64,000 nucleotides of DNA from G965204755 sp965243415 (GTDB lineage Bacteria > Acidobacteriota > Vicinamibacteria > Marinacidobacterales > Marinacidobacteraceae). Below are positions 26,692 through 35,759 of the stretch, in pieces (position 1 is the first letter of the stretch; each line of letters opens with the position of its first letter). The notes below the pieces were generated by a model. That model saw nothing but the letters and a program-made list of their open reading frames with translations, ran no database searches and was not told the origin of the DNA. Position numbers and translations under genes: made by a program. The stretch covers positions 2,542,001 through 2,606,000 of the forward strand of contig OZ251549.1 in NCBI GenBank assembly GCA_965243415.1, given 5' to 3'.

Positions 26692-26740
26692 GGCAACGAA
26701 AATGTCCCGCTTTCGAGCAACGAAAATTTCCCACTCCGGA
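26692..26740. mobile_element. Possible IS21-family end remnant
   Basis: Two direct repeats, CAACGAAAATGTCCCGCT and CAACGAAAATTTCCCACT, stand 25 bp apart in an AT-rich patch immediately after the GATCGACCCG array. Multiple AAAAnTTnCCCACT-type repeats are characteristic of IS21-family element ends. No istA or istB gene is present, so at most a solo end survives. Confidence 0.4.
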
Positions 26741-27230
26741 GGAGGGCGGGCCGGGGGGATGGAAGGACGATCCGGGGGAGTTCTCGCCGAGGTCGGGGGG
26801 CGCGAACGGCGGTGCGGGCGGCGCCTCGGGGGCGAGCCCGGTGACCGGTGGAGGGTCGGTGCGGGCGGCGCCGGACTTCGGGCTCGACCCTCGGCGGCGG
26901 GAACTCCCTGCCGGGCTCCGGCGCGTCGGCCGGGCCGCGCGGAAGGGGCCGTTCCCCGGGTGCTGCCGGGACAGGGCGGGAGCGGTCGAGTCGCCCCGAA
27001 GTCATCCCCGGGATCGACCCCGGGATCGACCCCGGGATCGCCCCCGAATTCGACCCCGAGATCACCCCCGGCGTCCTCGCAGCGGCTTCCCGAGGTCGCC
27101 GGGAGGCGCCTCCGCGCCGCGGGCCGCCGGTAGCGGCGCCCGTCCGGCCCGACTCGCCGCCGGTCGCCCCCCCTTCGCGCAGCCGCCAGCCGGAAGGGAG
27201 GCCGCCCGGGCCGGTCGCCGGGTTGGTTAT

Positions 27231-27480
27231 CCTCCCGGCCTCCAACACACGGCTTCAGGTTTTCGGCTGTCGGGCCTTCCGGCGGACCGGACGAAGAGGG
27301 AACCGGGTGCGAATCCCGGACGGCCCACGCCACTGTGATCGGAATGCCCGACCCGGGCCGCTCCGCTTCGGCGGGACGGCGCCCACTCCCGGCGGTCGCC
27401 GGGGGGAAGGGGGGAACGGCGGGAGGCCTGTCGCTGCCGCAGCGACGAGGCGTCCGTTCCGTGAGTCAGGAGACCTGCCC
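27231..27480 (+). promoter_or_regulatory. Cobalamin (B12) riboswitch
   Basis: The conserved core GGTGCGAATCCCGGACGGCCCACGCCACTGTGATCGG (split here across 27306-27342) matches the adenosylcobalamin riboswitch consensus GGTGnGAAnCC...CGC(c/a)ACTGTnA. The B12 box AGTCAGGAGACCTGCC lies at 27464-27479. A 5-bp stem GTTGG/CCAAC (27233-27245) opens the element. It ends about 50 bp before the TonB-receptor start codon, so ligand binding probably blocks expression of the two downstream genes. Confidence 0.93.
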
Positions 27481-27526
27481 GGAGCCCCGAACCGCGCGAT
27501 CTCTTCGCTGGGAAGGATGGTTCTCC

Positions 27527-30055
27527 ATGCGACAGCACCGCTTCGGTGCCTCCGGCCTCCGCCACCGACTTCCGGTGGGGCGACTTCGGGAAGGTCTCCC
27601 GGGCCTCACCCCGATCCCCACTCCGCTCCTCTTCGCCCTCGTGGCGCTCTCCCTCGCCGCCCCGCCCCCGGCGGCGGCCGGCCCCCGGGCAGCGGCCGGC
27701 CCGCCGTCGGCGCCCGCCGCCCTCCGCGCCTCCTCGCCGACCGCCGCCCCGACGACCCCGCTCGCCGTGGTCGTCCGCGGCGCCGACGGCCGCCCGGTCG
27801 CCGGGGCCCGGGTCTTCGCCGACTCGGTACTCGGCGACGCGCGCTCCGCCGCCCGCACCGACGCCGCCGGCGCCGCGGTGTTCGCGGACCTGCCTCCGGG
27901 CCGCTACCTCCTCTCCGCCGCCGCCCCCGCCGGGACCGCCGCCCCGGTCGAGGCCGACTCCTCGGCGCCCCTCGCCGGCCCCATCCCGCTGACCCTGCGG
28001 TTCGCCGGCCACCGGGAGGCGGTCGTCGTCTCGGCGGCGCTCGGCGCCCGGGCGGAACGCGAAGCGGGGGTCGCGGTGGACACCCTGACCGCCGCGGAAC
28101 TGCGCGAACGCGGCGAGTGGGGCGTCGTCGAAGCCCTGCGCGGCGTCGCCGGGATCCTGGTGCGCCAGGATGGCGGGCCGGGGACGCTGGCCCGGGTCCA
28201 GGTGCGCGGGCTGCCCGGTTCAGCGACCGCGGTCGTCGTGGACGGCGCCCCGCTCCGGGACGCGGCCTCGATCACCGGCGGCAGTTCCTCGCTCCTGCCG
28301 GGGGTCGGCCTGCTCGGGGTGGACCGGGTGGAGATCCGGCGCGGCGGCGGTTCCACGCTCTACGGCACGAACGGGATGGGCGGCGTGCTGCAGATCGTCA
28401 CCCGGGCCGGGAGCGGCGGCGATTCCCTCCGCGCCCGGGCCGAGGCGGGGACGAAGGGGCAGGCCGCGGGAGCCGCCGAATGGGGCGCCGGCGGGCCCCG
28501 GGGCGCGGTCTTCGCTTCGCTGGGCGAACGCCGGATCACCGCGGGCGCCGACGGCGATGATCCCTTCGAGAACACCACCGCCTCCCTCCGCGCCGGCCGG
28601 CGGCTCTCCCCGGGCCTCCGCCTCTCCGCCCGGGCCTTCTGGTCGGACGCCGAACTCGGGCTGAACGACAACCCCTTCCCGGTGGGCGGCCCGGCGACCG
28701 GAGTGGTCGAAGCCGCCGCGGTCCCGCTCGAGACCGTCCGCGCCCACGAGGGCGGCGCGGCGCTCGCGGACCTCGACCTGGGCGCGGCCACCTTCGTCCC
28801 GGCGACGAACGACCCGGACGCGAGGCAGCGGACCCGGTTCCTGTCGGCGCTGGTCTCGCTCTCCGGGAATCCGACCTCCGCGCTCGCCTGGACGCTCCGC
28901 TACCACGACCTGACCACCCGCCGGGAGAACACCGACGGGCCGGCCGGGGTGAACCCCTGGGATCCGGCGGCGCCGCAGACGATCACCTACGCCGCCGGGA
29001 TCCGCACCGGGTCGGCCCGGGTCGAGTTCGGGGGCGGCCGGCACCGGCTGCTGCTGGGGGCGGAGGCCGAGTGGGAGCGCGCCGAGACCCTCGACCCGGC
29101 GTTCTCCACCCGGCTGGGGCAGTCCGGGCTCGCCGCCGTCGTCCAGGAGGAACTGCGCGCCGCCGAGGGCCGCGCCTCGCTCCGCGGCGCCGTCCGCTTC
29201 CACCGCTTCGAGACCCGGGCGCCGGAACTCGAACCGGCGGCGGGCGGTCCGTACGCCGGGACCCTGCCGCCCCCGGGCGCGAGCGCGGTCACCGCGGACC
29301 TCTCCGGGACCGCGGCGCTCGGCGGCGGCCTGCGCCTCAGCGCCTCCTGGGGCCGGGGTTTCCGCGCGCCCTCCCTCTACGAGCGGTTCGGGACCTTCTA
29401 CTCGACCTTCGGCTACTCGGTCTTCGGCGACCCGCGCCTCGAACCGGAGTTCACCTCCGCCGCCGACTTCGGGCTCGACTGGGAATCGGCGGACGGCGGG
29501 GTCCGGTTCCGGGCGGCGGCGTTCCGCTCCCGGAGGCCGCAGGTGATCGCCTTCGGCTCCTTCGACGCCGCTGCCGACCCCTTCGGGAGGTTCGGCGGTT
29601 ACGAGAACACCGCCGCCGGCGGCGCCCGGGGCGGGGAGACCGACCTGGCGCTCGCCCCCGGCGCCCGGACCCGCGCCCGGTTCCAGTACACCTTCACCGA
29701 CGCCGACGCCCCGGACAACGCCCCCGCCGCGTTGCCCGCGGCCTGGCTGCTCCCCCGCCACCAGGGGGCGGCGCTGCTCTCCGGCCGGGTGACCGACCGC
29801 TTCGGCTGGGCCGCGGACCTGCTGCTGTCCTCCGCGATGCACGCGCCGCTCTACGACCCGAACACCTTCTCCACCCGGGTGTTCCGCTTCGCCGGCCTCC
29901 GCCGGCTGGACCTGGCCGCCTCGCTCGAGATCGGGCGCGGGCTCCGCCTGCGGTTCGTGGTCGAGGACGCGTTCGACGACGCCGCCTTCCAGAGCGGCGG
30001 CTTCCGGCCGCTGGGGCGGGCCCTCCGGGCGAACCTGGAGTGGAGCGGACGCTGA
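27527..30055 (+). CDS. TonB-dependent receptor, probable cobalamin transporter
   Basis: An 842-residue outer-membrane receptor. It has a long leader with a hydrophobic Leu/Ala stretch (residues 30-55) and a carboxypeptidase-regulatory-like beta domain (about 75-165, VVVRGADGRPVAGARVF). A plug domain follows (LTAAELRERGEWGVVEALRGVAGI, VQVRGLPGSATAVVVDGAPL, VEIRRGGGSTLYGTNGMGG), then a 22-strand-type barrel with Arg/Phe strand ends. The function is inferred from the B12 riboswitch directly upstream and the cob(I)alamin adenosyltransferase 19 bp downstream. The ATG is supported by GGAAGGA about 10 bases ahead. It is functionally BtuB-like, though the fused N-terminal regulatory domain is not found in E. 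coli BtuB. Confidence 0.88.
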   Translation: MRQHRFGASGLRHRLPVGRLREGLPGLTPIPTPLLFALVALSLAAPPPAAAGPRAAAGPPSAPAALRASSPTAAPTTPLAVVVRGADGRPVAGARVFADSVLGDARSAARTDAAGAAVFADLPPGRYLLSAAAPAGTAAPVEADSSAPLAGPIPLTLRFAGHREAVVVSAALGARAEREAGVAVDTLTAAELRERGEWGVVEALRGVAGILVRQDGGPGTLARVQVRGLPGSATAVVVDGAPLRDAASITGGSSSLLPGVGLLGVDRVEIRRGGGSTLYGTNGMGGVLQIVTRAGSGGDSLRARAEAGTKGQAAGAAEWGAGGPRGAVFASLGERRITAGADGDDPFENTTASLRAGRRLSPGLRLSARAFWSDAELGLNDNPFPVGGPATGVVEAAAVPLETVRAHEGGAALADLDLGAATFVPATNDPDARQRTRFLSALVSLSGNPTSALAWTLRYHDLTTRRENTDGPAGVNPWDPAAPQTITYAAGIRTGSARVEFGGGRHRLLLGAEAEWERAETLDPAFSTRLGQSGLAAVVQEELRAAEGRASLRGAVRFHRFETRAPELEPAAGGPYAGTLPPPGASAVTADLSGTAALGGGLRLSASWGRGFRAPSLYERFGTFYSTFGYSVFGDPRLEPEFTSAADFGLDWESADGGVRFRAAAFRSRRPQVIAFGSFDAAADPFGRFGGYENTAAGGARGGETDLALAPGARTRARFQYTFTDADAPDNAPAALPAAWLLPRHQGAALLSGRVTDRFGWAADLLLSSAMHAPLYDPNTFSTRVFRFAGLRRLDLAASLEIGRGLRLRFVVEDAFDDAAFQSGGFRPLGRALRANLEWSGR

Positions 30056-30074
30056 CCCCGGTGCGGACGCGGCG

Positions 30075-30650
30075 ATGAGCATCTCCACCACGCTCGGCGA
30101 CGGCGGGCAGACCCAACTGGGCGACCGCCGGGTGGCCAAGACCTCCGCCGCCGTCGAGGCGCTGGGGGCGCTGGACGAGTTGGGGGCGGCGCTCGGGTTC
30201 GCCCGCTCGCTCGCCCGTTCCGAACCGATCCGCCGGCGGACCGAGGAGTTCCAGCGGGCGCTCTTCGAGGTCGCCGCCGTCATCGGCGCCCCGAAGTCGG
30301 CGGTCGGGGAGGCGCCTCCGGGAGTGGGCGCGGAGTTCGTCGCCGGCGTCACCGCCGAGGTCCGGGATCTCGAGGGCCGGGAGGGGATGCTGAGCGACTG
30401 GGCGCTCCCCGGCGGCCACGCCGGGGCGGCGGCGTTCGACCTGGCGCGCACCGCCTGCCGCCGCGCCGAACGGGCGCTGTTCCGGCTGCGGGAGAGCGGG
30501 ACGGAAACGCCGCCGGCGCCGGAGTCCCTCGCCTTCCTGAACCGGCTGTCGGACCTCCTCTGGCTCTACGGCCGGGTCCTGGAACGCGAGTCCGGGGTGG
30601 ACGGCGCGCTCCGCCGCCGGGAAGGTCCTCCCGCCTCCGAACCGGCCTGA
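30075..30650 (+). CDS. PduO-type cob(I)alamin adenosyltransferase
   Basis: A 191-residue enzyme that transfers the adenosyl group of ATP to cob(I)alamin. The ATP-binding N-terminus TTLGDGGQTQLGDRRVAK and the helix-bundle signature VEALGALDELGAALG are present. So are LPGGHAGAAAFDLARTACRRAERALF (contributing the conserved Arg residues) and FLNRLSDLLW near the end. All are hallmarks of the PduO/MMAB family. It lies 19 bp downstream of the receptor and under the same riboswitch, forming a salvage unit of uptake then adenosylation. Confidence 0.93.
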   Translation: MSISTTLGDGGQTQLGDRRVAKTSAAVEALGALDELGAALGFARSLARSEPIRRRTEEFQRALFEVAAVIGAPKSAVGEAPPGVGAEFVAGVTAEVRDLEGREGMLSDWALPGGHAGAAAFDLARTACRRAERALFRLRESGTETPPAPESLAFLNRLSDLLWLYGRVLERESGVDGALRRREGPPASEPA

Positions 30651-31179
30651 TCCCCGGGGCCGGGCGCCGGCGGTCGGGGGGAACGCCGGGCGGCGGCCGG
30701 CGACTCGGCGCGCGCCGGCCGAGCGCTTCCATCGCTTCCGGGACCGCGGGGCCGGCGCCGCTCCGTCGCCGGGGACCCCCGGTTCCCCTCGAACCGGGTT
30801 CCCGGCACTCTTCCGCCGCCGCGACGGGGCGCCGGAACGCCGGGTCGGAGGGGACCGCGCTCCCTGCCGCCCGGCCGATCCTCCCGAATCCGGCCTCTCC
30901 CCGACTCGGCGCCGGGCCGCTCGCCGGGGGGAGGCGCCCCCGGACCGGTTCCCCCGGCCCGGCGGACCGCCGCCCGGCGCCCGTTCCTTTCGGCCGGCGC
31001 TTCGCCGGCGGCCGCGACGGGAGTCCGTTCCGCGCCGGTTCCGCTCCGCCGCCGGGGCCGGGCCCCGGGGAGCCGGTCGCCCTCCCTCGGCTCTGCGGCC
31101 CGGCGGCGCCGCCGCGATCCCGGCGGGGAAGGGGGGGGCGCAGACTCCCCGGGCGACCCGCCGAACGCCCCGGCGCAGT
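30651..31179. other. Intergenic region between convergent genes
   Basis: About 530 bp of extremely GC-rich DNA between the adenosyltransferase and gap, which converge here. The open frames crossing it are not homologous to anything I recognise, and I cannot define a terminator with confidence. Confidence 0.5.
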
Positions 31180-32208
31180 TCAGCCGGCGCGGGCGCCGAC
31201 GTAGCGGATCAGGTCCTTCACCCGGCAGGAGAAACCCCACTCGTTGTCGTACCAGGCGAGGACCTTCACCGCGTCGCCGCCGACCACCTTCGTGAACGGG
31301 GCGTCCACGATGGAGGAGTGCGGGTTCCCCATGAAGTCCACCGACACCAGCGGTTCGTCCGTGACCTGCAGGATCCCCCGGAGCGGGCCTTCCGCCGCCT
31401 CCCGGAGCGCGGCGTTCACCTCCTCGGCGGAGACCGCGCGGGAGAGGACCGCGGTGAGGTCGGTGAGCGAGACATTGGGCGTCGGCACCCGCACCGCCAT
31501 CCCGTCGAGCCGCCCTTCGAGTTCCGGCAGGACCCGGCTCACCGCGCGCGCCGCGCCGGTGGAGGTGGGGATCAGGTTCACCCCGGCGGCGCGCGCCCGG
31601 CGCAGGTCGGAGTGCGGCAGGTCGAGCAGGCGCTGGTCGTTCGTGTAGGAGTGGACGGTGGTCATCACCCCCTTCTCCAGGCCGAATTCCCGGTGGAGCA
31701 CCTTCACCACCGGCGCCAGGCAGTTCGTGGTGCAGGAAGCGTTCGAGAGGAGGTGGTGCGCCTCGGGGTCGTAGGCCTCCTCGTTCACGCCCATCACCAC
31801 GGTCAGGTCCTCGCCCTGCGCCGGGGCGGAGACGATGACCTTCCGCGCCCCGGCTTCGAGGTGCCGCGCCGCCGCCGCCCGTTTCGTGAAGAGGCCGGTG
31901 GACTCCACCACCACCTCCACGCCCCGGGCGCCCCAGCCGAGCGCCGCCGGGTCGCGCTCGGAAAGGACGGTGAACTCCCGGCGGCCGGCCTCCGGGTGTT
32001 CGACGACGATCCGTCCTTCGGCGGCCCGCACCGCGCCGGGGAAGGGGCCGGCCACCGAGTCGTGCTTCAGCAGGTGCGCCAGCGTCCCCGGGTCGGTGAG
32101 GTCGTTCACCGCCACGATCTCCAGGTCGTCCGCGGCGGCGCCCTCCTCGACGATCGCGCGGAAGATGTTCCGCCCGATCCGTCCGAAACCGTTGATTCCG
32201 ATGCGCAC
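31180..32208 (-). CDS. gap: Glyceraldehyde-3-phosphate dehydrogenase
   Basis: A 342-residue NAD(P)-dependent enzyme of glycolysis/gluconeogenesis. The Rossmann start IGINGFGRIGR, the catalytic Cys in SNASCTTNCLAP, the base His in TTVHSYTNDQ and the C-terminal VKVLAWYDNEWGFS are all intact. The start is a GTG at 32208 with GGGAG upstream, chosen because the conserved sequence begins at the second residue. It is transcribed away from the pgk-tpiA-secG operon and divergently from hsp20. The AT-rich divergent region contains TATACT on the minus strand (32334-32339), a possible -10 element. Confidence 0.95.
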   Translation of the reverse strand: MRIGINGFGRIGRNIFRAIVEEGAAADDLEIVAVNDLTDPGTLAHLLKHDSVAGPFPGAVRAAEGRIVVEHPEAGRREFTVLSERDPAALGWGARGVEVVVESTGLFTKRAAAARHLEAGARKVIVSAPAQGEDLTVVMGVNEEAYDPEAHHLLSNASCTTNCLAPVVKVLHREFGLEKGVMTTVHSYTNDQRLLDLPHSDLRRARAAGVNLIPTSTGAARAVSRVLPELEGRLDGMAVRVPTPNVSLTDLTAVLSRAVSAEEVNAALREAAEGPLRGILQVTDEPLVSVDFMGNPHSSIVDAPFTKVVGGDAVKVLAWYDNEWGFSCRVKDLIRYVGARAG

Positions 32209-32368
32209 GGGGACTCCCTTTCTGGGTGGTGGCGGGGCGTTCGTGGCGCCCTTGGCGAAGGCGCAGTGTACCGACGGGAACGCCCCTCCCGGCCCCCGGA
32301 TCCCGGTCCCGTCCGCCTGGAATCCCGAATATGAGTATAGAGAACGCAGATAATCGTAGTTGGAACAT

Positions 32369-32397
32369 TTGATATCTTCTGTCGTTGTGCCTATCAT
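32369..32397 (+). promoter_or_regulatory. Sigma70-type promoter of hsp20
   Basis: TTGATA (32369-32374) and TATCAT (32392-32397) are separated by exactly 17 bp inside an AT-rich island (32330-32400) that is otherwise rare in this window. Transcription would begin near 32404, leaving a leader of about 110 nt before the hsp20 ATG. Confidence 0.65.
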
Positions 32398-32514
32398 CCT
32401 CGGCGTCGGACGAAACCGACCCGGCGGCGACCCATCCCGGTTCCGCCGGGGAAGGGGCCGTCCGGCGCTCGAAAACTCATCACCCACACTCACTCAGGAG
32501 CACTACCCACCACC

Positions 32515-33123
32515 ATGACGAACCTCACCGTCTTCCACCCCACCCCGACCCTGCGCCGGTTCTTCCGCGAGGGCTTCCCCGGCGACGCGCTCTTCGGGAC
32601 GCTCTTCGGCGAGCCCTCCCCCGAGGCCGGCGCCGAGCCCTCCCCCGAGCCCTCTCCCGAAGCCCGCCCCCGCTGGAGCCCGCGGGTGGATGTCCGCGAC
32701 CGGGGGCCCGAAGTCGTCATCGAGGCCGACCTGCCCGGCGTCCGCCGGGAGGATCTCTCGATCCGCTTCGACTCCGGCGCGCTCATCGTCGAGGGCCACC
32801 GCGACCGGGCGACCGACGCCGCGCCGCTCGTCGAGAACGCCGACGCCACCCCGGAGGCCGACGCCGACGCCTCCGCCGACGCCACCCCGGAGGCCGACGC
32901 CGACGCCACCGCAACCGACGCCGAGCCGTCCCCGACCGGGAACGGCCGGACCGTCTGGTCGCGCCGCGAGCGGGTCACCGGCCGGTTCCGCCGCGCCTTC
33001 CGCCTCCCGGAGACCGTGGATGTCTCCCGCATCCGCGCGGAGTCCCGGGACGGGGTGCTCACCATCACCCTGCCGAAACTGGAGCAGGCGCTCCCGCGCC
33101 GGATCGAGGTCGCGGTCCACTGA
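32515..33123 (+). CDS. Hsp20/alpha-crystallin small heat-shock protein
   Basis: A 202-residue chaperone. The alpha-crystallin domain starts at RWSPRVDVRDRGPEVVIEADLPGVRREDLSI (residues 53-83) and ends with the canonical FRRAFRLPETVDVSRIRAESRDGVLTITLPK. Between the strand ALIVEGHRDR and ERVTGRFRR is an acidic Ala/Asp/Glu insertion of about 45 residues (100-145) containing two near-copies of ATPEADADAxAD, far longer than the usual loop. A PSPE-rich spacer (34-50) joins the N-terminus. A consensus promoter lies 118 bp upstream. It is likely stress-related; no CIRCE or ROSE-like element was recognised. Confidence 0.9.
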   Translation: MTNLTVFHPTPTLRRFFREGFPGDALFGTLFGEPSPEAGAEPSPEPSPEARPRWSPRVDVRDRGPEVVIEADLPGVRREDLSIRFDSGALIVEGHRDRATDAAPLVENADATPEADADASADATPEADADATATDAEPSPTGNGRTVWSRRERVTGRFRRAFRLPETVDVSRIRAESRDGVLTITLPKLEQALPRRIEVAVH

Positions 33124-33150
33124 CCGGACTTCCCGGGGGGGAGGCCTGAT

Positions 33151-33238
33151 CCTCCTCCCCGCTCCTTCCTCTCCACTCCCTCTCACCTCCCTCTTCTCAT
33201 CTCCCTCTTCTCATCTCCCTCTTCTCATCTCCCTGCCG
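33151..33238 (+). repeat. Polypyrimidine tract with CTCATCTCCCTCTT repeats
   Basis: This is an almost pure C/T run on the + strand of about 85 bases (a few A and G). Three to four tandem copies of a 15-bp unit, CTCATCTCCCTCTTC, lie at about 33192-33235. It is placed just after hsp20. Confidence 0.85.
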
Positions 33239-33734
33239 CCGGCGTGAGCGCCGGCGGCCGGCCCCGGTCACGGTTGCTTTCCGGCGCCCCGCGACCGGGC
33301 CCGAAGTCGCCGCCGAGACCCGTCAACGCGACGACGCCGCGACCCGCCGGAACCCGACCGGCTCGGTCCGACCGGCGAGACCGCCGGCACCCCGGAGCGT
33401 CCGGGGCGAGCCGGCGGGGTCGGGCGCCGCGACCGCCGGGGATCGGCGGAACCGAACCGGCCTGATTCCCACCGGCGAGACCACGGCCCCCGGCGCGCCC
33501 GGCCCTCGTTCGGGAAGGGCCGGCGCGAGCGAGGCCTCCGCCCGAGCCGCGACGATCGCCGGAACGCGACCGGCTCGGTCCCTCCGGCGGGACCTCCACC
33601 GAGTCGAACGCGAGGGCTCCGTCCTCGATCCGGCCCGGGCTCCCCGCTCGCGCCGGGGAAGTCCGTCGGACACCGGGCCGCGCGGACCCCGGCGAACCGG
33701 CCACCAGCCGGCGCTGTCGCGGGCGAACGAACCG

Positions 33735-35759
33735 GTGATCCGCGCCCGGCGCGCCGACGAAACGACTTCGCCGGCGGAGCCGCCCCGGCCGGCGCGCCGC
33801 GGCGAGCGACCGGGCGCCCCCGGCGTACCATCCTTCGCGTCCCGTGTCGGTGGATTCCCCTCGCGTGCCGGTGCCCGCCCTCCCCCTGGCCGCCCTCCCG
33901 CTGACCGCCCTCCGCCCCCGGCCGCGCCGCGCCCCGGCCGGTCCGCCCTCCCGACTCGACCCCTGACCCGACCCGCGGCCGGCCCGGCGCCCGCCCCCCG
34001 CACCGCCCCCGGCGCCGCCTCCCCGGCCGCACCCACCGCTCCCGCGGCCGCCTCCACCGCCGGCGCCGACGAGCGCCGGCTGGCCCGCCGGGCCGGGTCG
34101 GTGAGCCTCGGCGTCATCGTCTCGCGTTTCACCGGCCTGGCGCGGGAGCAGGTGCTGGCCTACCTGTTCCCGACGGCGCTCCTCGACGGGTTCTTCGCCG
34201 CCTACACCTTCCCGAACACGCTGCGGGAGTTGCTGGCCGAAGGCGCGCTCTCGAAGGCCTTCGTGGCCACCTTCGCCGCGGTGGACGCCCGCGAGGGGCC
34301 GGAAGCGGCGCACCGGCTGTTCCGGCGCGCGTTCCGGGCGCTCTTCCTCGTCGCCCTCCTGGTGACCGTGCTCGGCGTGGTGTTCGCGCCGCAGTTGGTG
34401 GACCTGGTGTTCTCGCGGGAGGCGTTCTCCCGGCCGCTCCCGGAGGCCCTCGGCGGCCCCTTCGCCACCGGCCGCGACCTGACCGTCTGGCTGACGCGGC
34501 TGATGTTCCCGTTCATCTTCTTCGCGGCGCTGGCGGCGCTCTTCATGGGCGGACTCCAGGCCCGCCACCGCTTCTTCCTCACCGGGGTGGCCTCCTCCTT
34601 CTTCAACCTCGCCGCGATCGCCTTCGCCCTGGTCGGCGTCCTGGCGGCGCCGGCGCTGGGTCTCCACCCGATGGCCGGACTGGCGCTCGGGGTCCCGGTG
34701 GGAGGGCTGGCGCAACTCGCCGCCCAGGCGATCGGCTTCCGCCGCACCGGGTTCCGGCGGACTCCCACCGGCGGGGCGCGCGCCACCCTGCGCGACCCGG
34801 CCTTCCGGCGGATGGCGCGGCTCTTCGCCCCCGCCGCCGGCGCCGCCGGGACCCTGCAGTTGAATGTCCTCATCTCCCGGCACTTCGCCTCCGCCGGCAC
34901 CTCCTGGCTGGCCTGGTTCTCGATGGCCTACCGGCTGGCGCAACTGCCTTCGGGCCTCATCGGCGTCGCGCTCTCCCACGCCGGGCTCCCCTCGCTGACC
35001 CGCGCCGCCGGCGGCGGGGACCGGGACGGCTTCGCCCGGGTGCTGACCCGGGTCGGGCAACTGATGCTGGTCCTGGGGCTGGCCGCGGCCGCCGGGCTCA
35101 TCGCGGTCGCCGACCCGCTGGTGGCGCTCATCTACCGGCGGGGGGCGTTCACCCCGGAGGACGCCGCGCAGGTGGCGGCGATGCTCTCGGTCTTCGCGCT
35201 GGGCCTGCCGGCCTTCGGGACGACGAAGATCCTCACCGACGCCTTCTTCGCCCTCGGCTCCACCCGCCCGCCGTTCCTGGTGGCCCTCGGCGCCACCGGG
35301 GCGACCTACCTCCTCACCCGCGCCTTCGTGCTCGACGCCGGGCTCGACCACCTGGGACTCCCGCTGGCGGTGGTCTCGGTGTCCGCCCTGTCGGCGGCCG
35401 CCCAGGCGCTGCTCCTCGCTCCCCGGCTGGGCCGCGACGCCCTCGGACGGAGCCGGGCGCGCGCGGTGTTCTCCGATCTGGGCCGGACCGCGCTCCGGGG
35501 TCTGCTGGTGGCGCTCCTCGTCGGCCTGGCCGCCGCCGCCGCCGCCGCCGGGCTCCGCGCCGGGCTGGAGCCGGGCCCGGTCTCCGATCTGGCCGCCACC
35601 CTCCTGCCGGCGGCGCTCGGCGTCCTGGTCTTCGGACTGGCCGCCCGCCGCCTGGCCCCGGTGGAGTACGCCCCGCTCCGGGCCGCCGCGGCCCCGCTCC
35701 TCGACCGGCTGGCCTCCCGCTTCCGCCGGCGGAACGGTCCCGGAGGAAGCGCAACCTGA
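33735..35759 (+). CDS. murJ: Lipid II flippase MurJ
   Basis: A polytopic membrane protein of the MVF/MurJ family, which moves lipid II across the inner membrane for peptidoglycan synthesis. The family opening LARRAGSVSLGVIVSRFTGLAREQVLAYLF is followed by FPNTLRELLAEGALSKAF and the later PxLSRAA-like region LPSLTRAA. The GTG at 33735 gives 674 residues, with an unusual Pro/Ala/Arg-rich leader of about 115. A GTG at 34101 would give 552, closer to the usual length, but trims the conserved LARRAG. The codon-position GC pattern stays coding-like upstream of 34101. The true start is uncertain. It is coupled to the following xer gene. Confidence 0.88.
   Translation: MIRARRADETTSPAEPPRPARRGERPGAPGVPSFASRVGGFPSRAGARPPPGRPPADRPPPPAAPRPGRSALPTRPLTRPAAGPAPAPRTAPGAASPAAPTAPAAASTAGADERRLARRAGSVSLGVIVSRFTGLAREQVLAYLFPTALLDGFFAAYTFPNTLRELLAEGALSKAFVATFAAVDAREGPEAAHRLFRRAFRALFLVALLVTVLGVVFAPQLVDLVFSREAFSRPLPEALGGPFATGRDLTVWLTRLMFPFIFFAALAALFMGGLQARHRFFLTGVASSFFNLAAIAFALVGVLAAPALGLHPMAGLALGVPVGGLAQLAAQAIGFRRTGFRRTPTGGARATLRDPAFRRMARLFAPAAGAAGTLQLNVLISRHFASAGTSWLAWFSMAYRLAQLPSGLIGVALSHAGLPSLTRAAGGGDRDGFARVLTRVGQLMLVLGLAAAAGLIAVADPLVALIYRRGAFTPEDAAQVAAMLSVFALGLPAFGTTKILTDAFFALGSTRPPFLVALGATGATYLLTRAFVLDAGLDHLGLPLAVVSVSALSAAAQALLLAPRLGRDALGRSRARAVFSDLGRTALRGLLVALLVGLAAAAAAAGLRAGLEPGPVSDLAATLLPAALGVLVFGLAARRLAPVEYAPLRAAAAPLLDRLASRFRRRNGPGGSAT

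Noticed and set aside
25005..27333. Long minus-strand frames with YRVDP/GSIRxG repeats fused to pgk and tpiA
   Set aside because: They are translations of the GGATCGACCCGATA array. The real Pgk and TpiA start at 25080 and 23755.
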